Counted from the stretch's first letter, positions 8,017 through 18,394 are shown. The stretch is 28,986 nt of DNA from Hypsibius dujardini (GCA_001579985.1 LRSR01002697.1:1-28986), one strand, 5' to 3'. The notes: generated from the letters alone by a model not told the origin. Made by a program: numbers and translations.

Positions 8017-10731
8017 ATGGCCGCGCGAAATATGTCCGGAGCCGCTCAGAGGATCGCCACCCTTTTCCAGAAAACTCCGCAGCCCATCCCATTATCCGCA
8101 AAGCTTCTTCCACCGTCGAACTCCCCGATTCAGTCTCGATTTGCTTATTCGTCCTCTTCGTCCTCGACCTCGTCGTCAGCCCGGAATCTTTCCACGCAAC
8201 CGAATATTCAAGTGCCCCTGAATGAGGACTCTGCGACGCTACTGTCTTCTTCCTTTCACCTGTCGGTTATGGACGAACCGGAAGTGCGGCTGCGGGACCG
8301 CTCGGCGGAGTCGTCGCCAGCGATGCTGTTTCGCGCGGAGGACACACTGACCATCCAGCAGGGCCAGGAGAAGCTAGAAGTGCCGCTGCTGTGGCTGCGC
8401 GACAGCTGCGGCTGCGGACTCTGCGTGGACGGGAAGACCAACCAACGGAGGAGTTGGACGATCGTCGGAGATGCTCGGTTGAAGGAGGCGGAGATTGTGG
8501 CGGGAACTCTGCGGGCGCAGTGGACCGATGGGCATATTTCGAATCACAAGTTGGAGGATTTGAAGAGGACGTTCCTTGTGGAGAAGGACGGAAAGAGCTC
8601 ACACACGGTGAGTCGAATTGGTTATCCTTGTTATTCCTGAAGAATGCGTTGAGTGCTGGGTTACGGATGTGTGTAGTGTTCTTTACCTTTAATATCTTTT
8701 TAATTCTGTCTGTCTGTCTTTCTTGGTGTTTGTCTGTCTTGTCTTTGTGTCTGTCCATCTGTCGTTGTGTCTATCTGTCGTTGTGTCTGTTTGTCTGTTT
8801 GTCTGTCCGTCTGTCTGTCTGTCTGTTTATCTTTGTGTCTGTCTGTCTATCTTTGTGTCTGTCTGCCGGTCGGTTTGTCGGTGCGTCTGTCTGTTCCTTT
8901 CGGCATTTCCTTTCCTTTATGTAACATGTCCAAGTTGCCTGTGTGTGTCTGCATGTCTGCCTAATTTGTGCATTGTTCAACTAGTTGATTGTCTATTTTC
9001 CTTCTGCAATGCATTTCTACAGGAATGACCACAGACTTGTCTGTCATATTATCTGGTCGTTGTTCTTTCAAAGTGTTCCGCTTGTCTGGAGTCTGGACAC
9101 TCGTCGAACATTCTTAGTACATCGGGCAGACACATGCTCATTATCAGTCACTGTTGTTGTGCATGGCGGAAATCAATAACAACATGCCGCGGTCTGATGA
9201 GGACCATACGTCAGTACCGTGTTTCGGGCATGTACCGACAATTTGATTTGATGCCTCGATGCCCGGCTGGCTTGAGACTGAACTAGCTGACTGTCTCTGT
9301 AATTAACTTCACTTACTTCACCGATCTTCCAGTCTGATTACCGAAGGTCCTCCCGTAGGAGCGTGCCTGGTTTGGCAAACTACCCTATTTTTGTACATAA
9401 TTTTATGTTACAAACTAACGTCGTTGAAATTAGTAAATCTTTTCGCATGCTTTATTCTTAATTTTACAGGTTCGTCGGCAGACCTGGCGGCGGCAGACAT
9501 GGCGCGGCCTCCCACTCCCAGTCATTCCCCACGCCGATGTCCTAACCGACACTGGCCTCACCAACCTCATCACCAATATTCACCGCTACGGTTTCGGTCT
9601 GGTCAACGGCTGCGGCGTCTCCGAAGCCGACACGGAAGCCCTGGTCCGGCGGATCGCCCCGCCTATGCCGACTACCTTCAGTCCCGGAATGTGGACATTC
9701 ACGGCGAATATGGCGCGCGATGACACCGCTTACGGAAACGATTCTCTCGCGCCGCACACCGACAATACCTACTTTTCCAATCCTGCTCGCCTGCAGGTAC
9801 GAGTAGCGTTGCCTTGAAATTTCAATAAAATATATATGTCATTTACATATAACATTATAAGTATATTTTATTATACGGTTAGATTAAATAAAATATTTTG
9901 CAGCTAGAATTCTATATTACGTGAAAATATTATTTAAGTAAATCTCCAACCCCGCTCGCTTGCAGGCACGAATAGTCATTGCTTTGGAATTTTATTTAAA
10001 ATTATGTATAACATAGATGATCTGTAAAATCATGAATGTAGTTTACTATTCTGTGATGAGATAAAATAAAATCTGCTGTATATTATATACATGTATATTG
10101 AATGCAACAGTTTTAGTGAATCAATTTCAATAAGAATACTTTAGCCACAATCTCGAATTTTAATTATAATAACAAATCCGTTTCGGCTATCATAAATAAA
10201 ATGTTGAATATATTTAAGCAACGCTGTCTGCAGGTTTTCCATTGCCTCGAACGGGAAGCTGTGACGGGAGGAGAGACCGTGCTAGTGGACGGCTTCCAGT
10301 GCGCGGAGAAACTCCAAAAGGAAGACCCCTCCGCTGTGAAGACCCTCTCAACCGTTGCTCAAGAATGTGCCTACATCGAACCGAATGTCTGCTACAAATG
10401 GACCGACACGGTGTTGGCATCCTCCAAACTGGACGGCACCCTGTTGGAGAAGGTGCGCTTCAACATGTACGACAGGACAACGCGACCGCCGCTGTGCGCC
10501 ACCCGGGACGTCAATAGGTTCTACCGCGCGCTGAAGCGGTTCGCCGACCTGACGCAGGACCGGGAGAATCAGCTGTTGCTGACGCTGACGCCGGGCGTGG
10601 TGGTCTTCATCGATAACTGGAGAGTGATGCACGGCCGGACAGGCTTCTCCGGGAAGCGTGTGCTGACGGGCTGCTACGTCGACTCGGATGAGTTCAACCA
10701 TGCCTGCCGGAGGGCGAATGTCATTCCTTGA
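8017..10731 (+). CDS. TMLHE: Trimethyllysine dioxygenase (TMLHE), complete, three exons
   Basis: Fe(II)/2-oxoglutarate dioxygenase that hydroxylates N6-trimethyllysine, the first step of carnitine synthesis, normally in mitochondria. Exons 8017-8607, 9470-9796 and 10234-10731 are all phase 0 and give 471 residues (human 421). Residues 1-70 are rich in Ser, Ala and Arg and nearly free of acidic residues, as in a mitochondrial presequence. The N-terminal zinc-type motif is C131-x-C133-x2-C136 with H173 (WPDGH-like TDGH). The iron ligands are H293-x-D295 (APHTDNTYF) and H439 (NWRVMHGR). The C-terminal half matches TMLHE better than gamma-butyrobetaine dioxygenase (FHCLEREAVTGGETVLVDGF, VVFIDNWRVMHGR). 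Exon 2 opens with a tandem RRQTWRRQTW. Intron 1 holds a 250-bp TGTC tract, and intron 2 a decayed copy of the exon 2 splice-donor region. No AATAAA was found soon after the stop. Confidence 0.95.
8706..8960. repeat. (TGTC)n tract in TMLHE intron 1
   Basis: Imperfect TGTC units with TTTG and GTTG interruptions, in the sense orientation of the gene. Frames reading Cys-Leu-Ser-Val across it are artefacts. The rest of the intron to 9469 shows no recognisable feature. Confidence 0.93.
9944..9995 (+). repeat. Decayed copy of the TMLHE exon 2 3' end and donor region
   Basis: This intronic segment resembles 9774-9826, the last ~23 bases of exon 2 plus the start of intron 2. Both read TCCAA-C-C-GCTCGC-TGCAGG-ACGA-TAG and then a TTG-C/T-TTG-AATTT tail. 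About four fifths of positions match by eye. In this copy the donor GT has become GC. It is a local duplication about 170 bp downstream of the original. Confidence 0.75.
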
Positions 10732-11140
10732 AACGTGTCCCACTGCCATGACGACTGAGTGACGGGATTTTTCAGTTGGAGAACAAACGCAAGTTTTCTC
10801 AATGACAAATTTTATTTTTTAATTGAAGGGATGGGGTTTGGGGATCTAAAGGTTAGAATTTATATAGAATCAGTATGCATTAGCACGTGGAAGCTCATTG
10901 AATAATTTCTTAGCACTTGCGGTAGAACCATCTAAATCTGTCAGAATAGAGATTTAACCCAGCAGAATGTCGTGTGGAAAGAGATCGCTGTATTGGGTTG
11001 TCCAATGCAGATTCGAAGAAACACAATAATGCTGTTGGAAATTCAGGTACACACTTTGGTTAATTAGCGTTCAGGCGGACCTTGCGTGCATTGTGTCTTG
11101 TCTAGTCATGATGAAGTTGTACTCAGTCATCTGATTCTTG
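10732..11140. other. Convergent 3' region between TMLHE and the pterin synthase gene
   Basis: Both genes end toward this 409-base stretch. No coding frame is seen. The only clear polyadenylation hexamer is on the minus strand (next entry), so TMLHE may use a variant signal. Confidence 0.6.
10811..10816 (-). terminator. Candidate polyadenylation signal of the pterin synthase gene
   Basis: AATAAA on the minus strand, 325 bases past the synthase stop codon and only about 80 bases past the TMLHE stop on the other strand. If used, the 3' UTRs of the two convergent genes would overlap. Confidence 0.4.
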
Positions 11141-12487
11141 TCAGGCGATATCGCCGCGATAAAACGCGACATTCTTCTCCGTTTCGTAGAGGCGGACTTC
11201 GTACAGCGTCACACCGCCCGGCAGCCGATTCACCACCTGGTCCCATATGAAAAGGCAAATGTTCTCCGCTGTGCTGCAAGTAATACGAGCAGTAACAGAC
11301 CGCTTCACCGTTACCAAGACATGTACACACGTGGCCACAATTTTGGGTGGCAGACTTTAAGCCAAAAAGGGTGGTCCGAGTTCGAGCCGAATTAAGTCAC
11401 CGTGCGCACACGCCCTTGACACAGCTGACCATGCAGCCATAACTCAATTGATCGATTGATTGAACTTGTTTATTTTAGCGGAATTTAGAGCAGCTTGCTC
11501 AATATAATTTTTCCGCTTGGCCGGGCATCAAATCAAAGATTCAGGAGAAAGCAGTGGCAAGTTCTAGCCAAGAGTGGCTCAAATCAGATCACCCTGATGG
11601 CTCTCTCTCTGCCACCCAAAATTGTGGCCATGTGTGTAGGCCTGAAGACCTGCTTTTCACGCTCTCTGTCGATATACCCTTCCTTACCTGGCTACGCTTG
11701 CGAAATACGCCACGTCCAGGTCCAAATTTTTATGATCCATCGGTTCCATGATTGATTCCTAATAAAAACCAATGTATAAGGCATATCCACGATAGATAGT
11801 ATCAATACGGTAGTGGGGGAACCTTCGTGGTGCAGTAAGTGTCACAGCAATAAGAACTGACCCGCATGATCTCCTTCAGATCCACCAGGTTCATCACCAT
11901 TCCAGTTGTTGGATGGACCGCACCTTTCACCGTGACTTCCACTGCAAGATGTAACGTAGTAAAAGTTTTGCCGGTACAATCCTAAACTTGACTTTCGATC
12001 ATACGCTTGTTGTGTTGGTGTCAGCGGCTTTTATCGATCGCCCTGTGAAATGTTTGTAGCTCAAATAACGTTACAGCATTTTCGGTTCCCCGTGTCAAAA
12101 TACACCCACTCTTACGCTTCGTAATACTCTGTGATGATTTTCAGCGTGGACCTGACCACAAATTATTGGTAATTAACGTGCTGCATTAGTTTACCGGTTT
12201 ACCTTTGTAATTGTGGCCGTGCCCGTTCTGATGATTACATTTGCCGAAAATCTGCCGGTTCTCCTCATCCGATAAAGCAGAGCTGTAAGGGGGAAAAACA
12301 ACGTTTTAGCTAGCGTTTGGGGTTGTCTGGAGTTTTCGCTGCCTGCGACGCCCGAGCCTTGTTGAATGGATATCTTCTCCCAATATTTCATATATACACA
12401 CTACCAATACAAATTTACCTATTACCTATGAAGCCGGTGCGCTGCGCTGAAATGATCCGTCCGTGTGGCATAAACAATCCTCGACAT
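11141..12487 (-). CDS. PTS: 6-pyruvoyl-tetrahydropterin synthase, complete, five exons
   Basis: Converts 7,8-dihydroneopterin triphosphate to 6-pyruvoyl-tetrahydropterin in tetrahydrobiopterin synthesis. Minus-strand exons: 12487-12426, 12282-12203, 11941-11862, 11758-11688, 11273-11141. They total 426 nt and encode 141 residues (human 145). Every junction restores a conserved codon. Visible residues: zinc histidines H17 (FSAAHRL), H42 and H44 (NGHGHNYK); catalytic cysteine C36 (FGKCN); catalytic pair D82-H83 (MDHKNLD); substrate-binding glutamate E128 (LYETE). The [11 protein letters not shown] block, typical of the family, is at about 60-70. No targeting signal is present, as expected for a cytosolic enzyme. 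Four of the five exons are under 81 nt, so ORF scanning alone shows only the last one. The gene is head-to-head with REXO4 and convergent with TMLHE. Confidence 0.96.
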
Positions 12488-12754
12488 TCTTGTCCAATAA
12501 ATCCGGTTAGGGCATAAAGGGAATGAAGTAGGAAAAGGACGGCGTTAAGCACTCCCCGCCAGCAAACGCGATCGTCGCCTCGGTGCACTATGCACACTGT
12601 GCAGTGCGCCGAAAACGCTATCAATGCGTAGGGCGCACCATGCACAAGGCACACTGATGTTTCGTAACATTTCAAACTCTTCTTCGATTTCATTCTTTTT
12701 TAACACAATTTTATCTTCTTCTGCAGCTGCTCTTGCAACAACTTTCCAATCAGA
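12488..12754. promoter_or_regulatory. Putative bidirectional promoter of the pterin synthase and REXO4 genes
   Basis: Only 267 bases separate the two divergent ATGs. The middle contains dyads: GTGCACTATGCAC at 12583-12595, and a nested stem with arms GTGCGCC (12604-12610) and GGCGCAC (12632-12638) enclosing ACGC/GCGT. No TATA box is visible on either strand. Bidirectional activity is inferred from spacing only. Confidence 0.5.
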
Positions 12755-14485
12755 ATGAGCTCGAACGATGGTCCTGTCATCAATATTACCACCTCCCGTC
12801 CCATCAGTATCGCCGATCAGCGTCGCAACCAGCAGCAACCCAATCGGAATCGCGTGATCATTCGGAGACAGCTTCCCGGTGGAGGATCTGTTTTTAAGAA
12901 AGTCATCACTACCCGCCCTCGTCCGGACGAATCGCAGGTTAGTTTCTCTTTCCCAGCCCCTTTGCGCTGTGGAAAATGAGTTCCGCGGAAAGATTTCGGA
13001 TTCTTTTATAGGGTGCGGAGCGGCGACCCGCGGAGGGAAGATCGGAAATTCCACCGGAATTTAAATGGCCGGAGCCGGTGGTGGAGACGCCGGAGAGCAG
13101 ATTCCAGCAGCGAACCCGGGAATTATTAGGTGATCGGTCATTTGTGCCGGCAGCCCTGGAGCGTGATCTGCAGGTCCGGAATGGAGAAGGGAGGAAAACG
13201 ACGTCAGTGGTGTCTGCTCCTGCAGTGCCGAGAAAGAAGAAAATAAAACCGCCATTGAGTGTCCCAACGAGTGCGGGACAGGTGTCGAACAACTGGAAGG
13301 GTCTGCAGAAATCCTTAGGATTGAGGGAGACACCGAGGAGGCCGCCGCCGCGGGCGAAAAAAGACGTGGAGGAAGCGATGGATGCCACCGCGGACGGTGT
13401 TGTTGGTGTGGGTGCAGATGGCGAGGCGGAAATTCCTAGTGCGAGTGCCGACACTTTTGTGAAGACGAAATCATTCTCTGGGTGAGTTTTTGGATGGTTT
13501 GATTTCGTCTTGGGGACACTGGTCTCAGATTTAGCTTGACATCTAAAATTCCAGTCAGTAATACTAGAGACAGCACGCTTCAGCCTATCCAGCTTCGATT
13601 GATTGGTCGATTGAGGCATTGTTCCTTTACTACAAACTAGCGTGGTATTTAAGGGTTAATGGTGTGATTTGAGTTTTTCTCTTAATTTTGATGATTTACC
13701 AACCTTGTGCGTCTATTAAATTATGCATGTTTCTTTTCAAGATTTTCGCGTACCTGCTTCAGTTCATTGTTAACGATCGGATGTTAGTTTACGAAAGAAA
13801 TGCTTTTGCAGACTAACGAAGACCGTCGCCTTGGATTGCGAATTTGTCGGTGTGGGACCGGGAGGACGGGAAAACATGCTGGCCCGGGTGTCGCTAGTGA
13901 ATCAGTTTGGTCACTGCGTCTACGATAAGCACGTCAAGCCGACCGAGCTAGTCAAAGATTACAGGACCCACGTCAGCGGTATCAGACCCCAAGACCTGAA
14001 GACTGGTACGTTTTGACACTTGATGACTGGGTTTGAGGTCACTTCGTTGGTGGCTCTTCGATGTTTCAGTAGTTCTGATGATTTATTACTGTTGCTCGCT
14101 TGTAGGGGAAGATTTCAAGACTGTACAACGGGAAGTGTCGGAAATCCTCAGCGGTAGGACACTCGTCGGGCATGCCGTCCATCACGACCTGGAAGTCCTC
14201 CTGCTGAGCCATCCCAAGAGCGACATCAGAGACACGTCCAAATTCAAGCCATTCCGGCAGATCAATAAGGGCGGAACGCCGTCTTTAAAGAAGCTGACTG
14301 CGAAGGTTCTCGGCTTTGCGGTGCAGACCGGCGAGCACGACTCTGTCCAGGACGCCCAGGCGACCATGCGGTTATACACCATGTATAAGCGGGAGTGGGA
14401 GTCAAAAGTATCTTTGAAGGGGAAGAAGTTGCGGATGATGCAGAAGAAAAATAAGCCAGCACTGACGCATACTCCCGAATCATAA
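12755..14485 (+). CDS. REXO4: RNA exonuclease 4 (REXO4), complete, four exons
   Basis: DEDDh-family 3'-5' exonuclease of the nucleolar REXO4/Rex4 group, implicated in rRNA processing. Exons 12755-12937, 13012-13481, 13812-14005 and 14106-14485 total 1227 nt and 408 residues (human 422). Residues 1-217 form a low-complexity basic and proline-rich N-terminus (with PRKKKIKP) that may drive nuclear import. The exonuclease domain is at about 222-380. Catalytic residues: D226 and E228 ([10 protein letters not shown]), D310 ([12 protein letters not shown]), H360 and D365 ([13 protein letters not shown]). The VKPTE and VSGI blocks typical of REXO4 are present in exon 3. Introns are 74, 330 and 100 bases. 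An AATAAA at 14593-14598 lies about 108 bases past the stop. The ATG at 12755 is the first of its frame in exon 1. Confidence 0.96.
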
Positions 14486-14592
14486 CTTGGTTTATGCTGA
14501 TGTGCTCGCAGTGTCATAATGTTGTAGGGAATATTGAGAAAGTTAAAAGTGAATCGAGGTAATAATGTGCATTGTGAAATAACTTTCTCTGT

Positions 14593-14598
14593 AATAAA
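14593..14598 (+). terminator. Candidate REXO4 polyadenylation signal
   Basis: Canonical AATAAA 108 bases downstream of the REXO4 stop codon, on the coding strand. Confidence 0.6.
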
Positions 14599-14950
14599 GA
14601 ACGAGAGCAAGCAGGTTCTTGATTTGGAAGACATCCGCAACATCTCAAGCGCGCTCAGCGCTCGTTTTTTGCGGCTTTCTCCGTTGGACGTCACATCATC
14701 CACCATATATGTTGTAATCCAGTTAGGAATGATGCACCTGCCCCGACGAAAGAAGTGTGAGAAAAACCCCGTGCGGAACGGACACCGTAGAATTGAGAAT
14801 TTCCAGAACCACATTCTGGAACAAGGGAGGGAGGGATGGCTCAAGCTGTAGCTGACACTGCATCGTCGAAATGCTTAAATAACCCAAGCAAATACTTAAA
14901 ACAAAACAGAAAGTCAAAACTGTCATTCAAAATACTTTGTTGTAGGAGTC

Positions 14951-15012
14951 GAAGAACGAAAAAGCTGGGTTGAAGAACGAAGAAGCTGAGTTAAAGAACG
15001 AAAAAGCAGTGG
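14951..15012 (+). repeat. Three-copy 21-bp minisatellite
   Basis: Copies at 14951-14971, 14972-14992 and 14993-15012 share the core AAGAACGAA-AAGC. The unit is a multiple of three, and one plus frame reads KNEKAGL-KNEEAEL-KNEKAVV, a charged heptad pattern open to 15064. That frame follows a possible acceptor (GTTGTAG/GAG), but no joining exon is known. Confidence 0.9.
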
Positions 15013-15407
15013 TAGATATGACAAAGAGAGAGAATGAGAGAGAGCGAAGCAGTCAAAGTTGCTAAACGAACGAACAGTGGCTTGAGAAGAGAACGAAAAA
15101 GAACACTCCTTTTTGGAGAGGAACAAGCCATTTTTTCCAAATTCCCGGATTTGTAGCTTTCTTTTCGGTCTCTTATCCTTATTTGTAGCTTCAGTTCTCA
15201 TTCTCAAGTTGAAATATCTGCCAGAATTTTGTTTTATTTAATTTGCGAGAATTTGAAGCTAGTGAGAGCTTTTCCGTGTATAGACTGAAGAGGTAGATTC
15301 TCTTCCCGAGCTCCGTTTTGAATTTCTCCTTGAATGCACCTCCTCAGCTCATCGGTCGTCGGGCGGATTATTTTTAGCAGCGCAATTCACCGGAATCTGT
15401 GATAAAA

Positions 15408-18039
15408 ATGGCGGGTGATTTCGACGTGCTGGACCGCGACGGCTGGTATTTCGGGCAGATTTCGCGCGAGGAGAGCGCGCAGATCCTCAAGGACGAACGG
15501 GAAGGAGGTAAAGAATAAGTAAACAAGACGAAAAATGCAGAGCCTATTAGAAAAGCTTTATGAAAAGCTTTAACATTTAAAGTTATGATTATAAAGTATA
15601 ATTGCGATAACGATTTAGTGCGTACGACCTGCGGTAGAATTAGCGCCGTCCAGAATACTTTTTTGTTTACCAATCGCTCCTTTAAATTCCTTAGCATTTT
15701 TCTGTGCTTTTAGGCGTCTTTTTGGTCCGGGATTCCACATCGATACCGGGAGATTATGTTCTCTGCGTGAAAGAGGTATGTCGCGATCAGAAAAATGCAA
15801 TCAACTTGCTGGGAGGCGGCTCTCAACTTTCATTTTGCGGATAATCGTTGAGATGTGTTAGATGAATTAGTCTGTCGGCCGATTGATTGATGGATTGAAG
15901 AACTACTTGAATGGCTGCTTTGTCGATCAGTTGATTGATCGATTCCTTGCTCAGACTGATTGCAGGCGAATGCAATACGTTTTTGTTTCTTCTACTGCGG
16001 TTGCGTCTTGTAGTTTATATCGAACATTCATCAGTATTTTCTTACCGTTGATTATAAGAGGAGAAGGGAAATTCTTATTTTGCTTGATATGATAGATTTT
16101 ATTTTAATTGATCGATAGATTGGTTGATTGCGTTGATTTCTCCTGATCCAACTACGTCTGCAGGTCGTTATGGTCATCGTTGGTCCGTGTATTTATGTAT
16201 TCATCTTCTTTTTCTTGTTGGTTTGCAGGACAACAAAGTCAGCCACTACATCATCAACAAAGTTCCCGACGAAGAAGCCGCCTCTGGCCGGGTCACCTTC
16301 CGTATCGGGGACCAGGACTTTCCGACCCTCTCTGAGCTCCTCAACTTCTACAAGTACCACTACCTCGACACTACGCCGCTGATTCGGCCGGCCGCAAAGA
16401 AACTCGAGCAGGTCGTCACCAAGTACGAGTTCAGCGGACGCGACCCGGACGATCTTCCGTTCCGCCGCGGCGAAGTGTTGACAATCATTCGGAAAGGTGT
16501 GGCGCCTACGTAATCTCATTGAATGTGTGACGCGCGTTATTTGTCGAGACTTTGTGTGTCATGTTATAAATAACATTTGTGGGACTTTAAGTAGACCATA
16601 AAAGTAAACGTTGTTAGTCGCAGAACGTAAGTTGCATTTTTATTTGGCAACATTTATTTAAATTGAACTATTTTGCTCATTGATTAATAAAGACAGAACA
16701 TAAAAGTACGATTTTGAATAGGTTATCCTAATATTTAAAGAAGACGAGGCGAAATACGACTTTTGATATAATATCCCTATATTTACAAATACATTTATAC
16801 TAGTACAAAGCGTATTTTATTTAAAATTCAAATGCTGTAATTTTAGTCATTTAGAATGTCTTTTCAATGTACTATTTGCTATGTGTGTGTCCCAATTCAG
16901 ATGAGGAGCAGTGGTGGACGGCGAAAAACGCCGAAGGCCTGACAGGCTCCATTCCTGTGACGTACGTGCAAAAGTACGACGCCAAGATGGCCATGCTGGC
17001 GTCACCGCCCGGGCAGAACGGCAGCAGCCGCGTCAGCAGCGGTGGCAGCCAGCCACCGCGACCCTCTTCAGCGGACACCAAGGTGCCGGTGCTGAAGGAC
17101 CTGCCCGCGTCGGCACGCGTCGTGAAGGACCGGCTCAATATCCATGACGATACACAGCTACAGATGAAGGTGGGTGGTGTGTGATCAGACTAGAAACGGG
17201 GGATTTGATCACTTCGGCTGGCCATTTTCACATATTTTTGATGCGATAAGGAGCCACAAAATCAATCGTTTTGGCCAGAATGCTTGCTTTATTGAAATGT
17301 AACTTTTTTGGTGAATGATTTAATTTCATTTTTTTTGCTATTTCGATTCGATTCCCATCACCGGAAATGGTTCCCGAGTCCTGCAGACAGTTCAAGAAGA
17401 ACCAACACAATGACTGCCCTCTTTTGGTATACTCTTTGTTTAAATTGGAATTTGGAGGCTAGTAATATAGAAAGTGCGTAGCTCAGTTAAGTTGAATGAA
17501 CGAGTAGAAAATGTCAAATCGACACATCAAATTATATCTTTTAACTTTGTACTAGTATTCGGGGATCTTCCGGTGTATGCAGAACTTGTCAATTTTTGCC
17601 TGGCATAACTACTTCTTGCTCTCGCTTAGTTTAGTGGGAATAAAGTGTACTTTAATAGTGAAGCTAATTAAGTTTATTCTTATTAGTATTATTATAAACA
17701 GAAATTTCATGTCCCTCTGATTTGAATATTCCGTTGACCCCTCCCCCTCAAAATATCGTTTCGGTATACAACCTCGCCGTGGGTAAATGGGAAAAAGTAA
17801 CATTCGTCCACTAAGGCTGAAAACTGGTTACTAAAAGTTTTAGTTGGTGTGAAGCATTCTCTGATTTGCAGATTGGAGACATCATCGAAGTGACCAAGAC
17901 CAATCCGAACGGTTGGTGGGACGGCATTCTTAACGGCAAGACCGGACGGTTTCCCGCCACCTACGTGGAGTGGATCGAGGAGAAAATCAACGGCGATTCC
18001 ACCGGCACGACCAAGGCGCCGTCGGAAGAAAAGAGCTGA
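15408..18039 (+). CDS. Crk: Crk-family SH2-SH3-SH3 adaptor, complete, five exons
   Basis: Cytoplasmic adaptor linking phosphotyrosine proteins, through SH2, to guanine-nucleotide exchange factors such as C3G and DOCK180, through the first SH3. Exons 15408-15507, 15714-15775, 16229-16496, 16901-17169 and 17872-18039 give 288 residues (human CRK 304). SH2 is at about 12-115, with the phosphate-binding arginine R39 in FLVRDS, followed by HYII and [12 protein letters not shown]3N is at about 116-171 ([21 protein letters not shown]). SH3C is at about 215-270 ([20 protein letters not shown]). The normal ALFDF start of SH3N reads TKYEF. The linker 170-232 contains no tyrosine, so the Abl-type regulatory YxxP site of vertebrate Crk is missing. 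An ATTAAA at 18147-18152 lies 108 bases past the stop. The genes on both sides are functionally unrelated. Confidence 0.96.
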
Positions 18040-18146
18040 GTGGATTGTTGTTTAGTGTTCTCTGGAAGCTTCCTAATTCACGAGTCTCCCCCTTATCGAA
18101 CAGCGACAACGAACCAAGTTGTTATTTTTGACAAGTTGAACCTCGA

Positions 18147-18152
18147 ATTAAA
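18147..18152 (+). terminator. Candidate Crk polyadenylation signal
   Basis: ATTAAA, the commonest variant hexamer, 108 bases past the Crk stop. No canonical AATAAA lies nearer. Confidence 0.5.
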
Positions 18153-18394
18153 ACAACCTTTCGTTTGACCGTGGATGATTTACTTTCACTTTTGATTCTA
18201 CTGATGAAATGATCAAAACTTTCTTTTGCATGGATTATACAGTACCATATTTTTTTTCTCTCTGAGCAGCGTTGTTTTTTTTGCTAGTTTTAAGCCTAGA
18301 TGATAAGGAGATTACTGTTTGTCAGCCTGCTTTTCCGACCAGAATTTGATAAATTTTGCTGATTTTGAGTTTGGTTTCATAAGATGGAGACGAG

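Larger units (their letters stand above)
14486..15407. other. Intergenic region between REXO4 and Crk
   Basis: Contains the REXO4 3' UTR, a 21-bp minisatellite at 14951-15012, an AG-rich stretch (about 15018-15100), and presumably the Crk promoter and leader. No confident gene was found on either strand. Confidence 0.6.

Noticed and set aside
9193-9240. CTGATGAG followed by a short hairpin, considered as a hammerhead ribozyme
   Set aside because: No GAAA follows stem II and no third helix forms, so the catalytic core is absent.
11360-11400. GAGTTCGAGCC resembling a tRNA B box, considered as a SINE or tRNA
   Set aside because: No A box, cloverleaf or poly-A/T end was found at the right distance.
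12939-13619. 226-codon minus-strand frame opposite REXO4 exon 2
   Set aside because: It is the shadow of the REXO4 coding exon, whose frame is supported by splice phase and by the conserved domain downstream.
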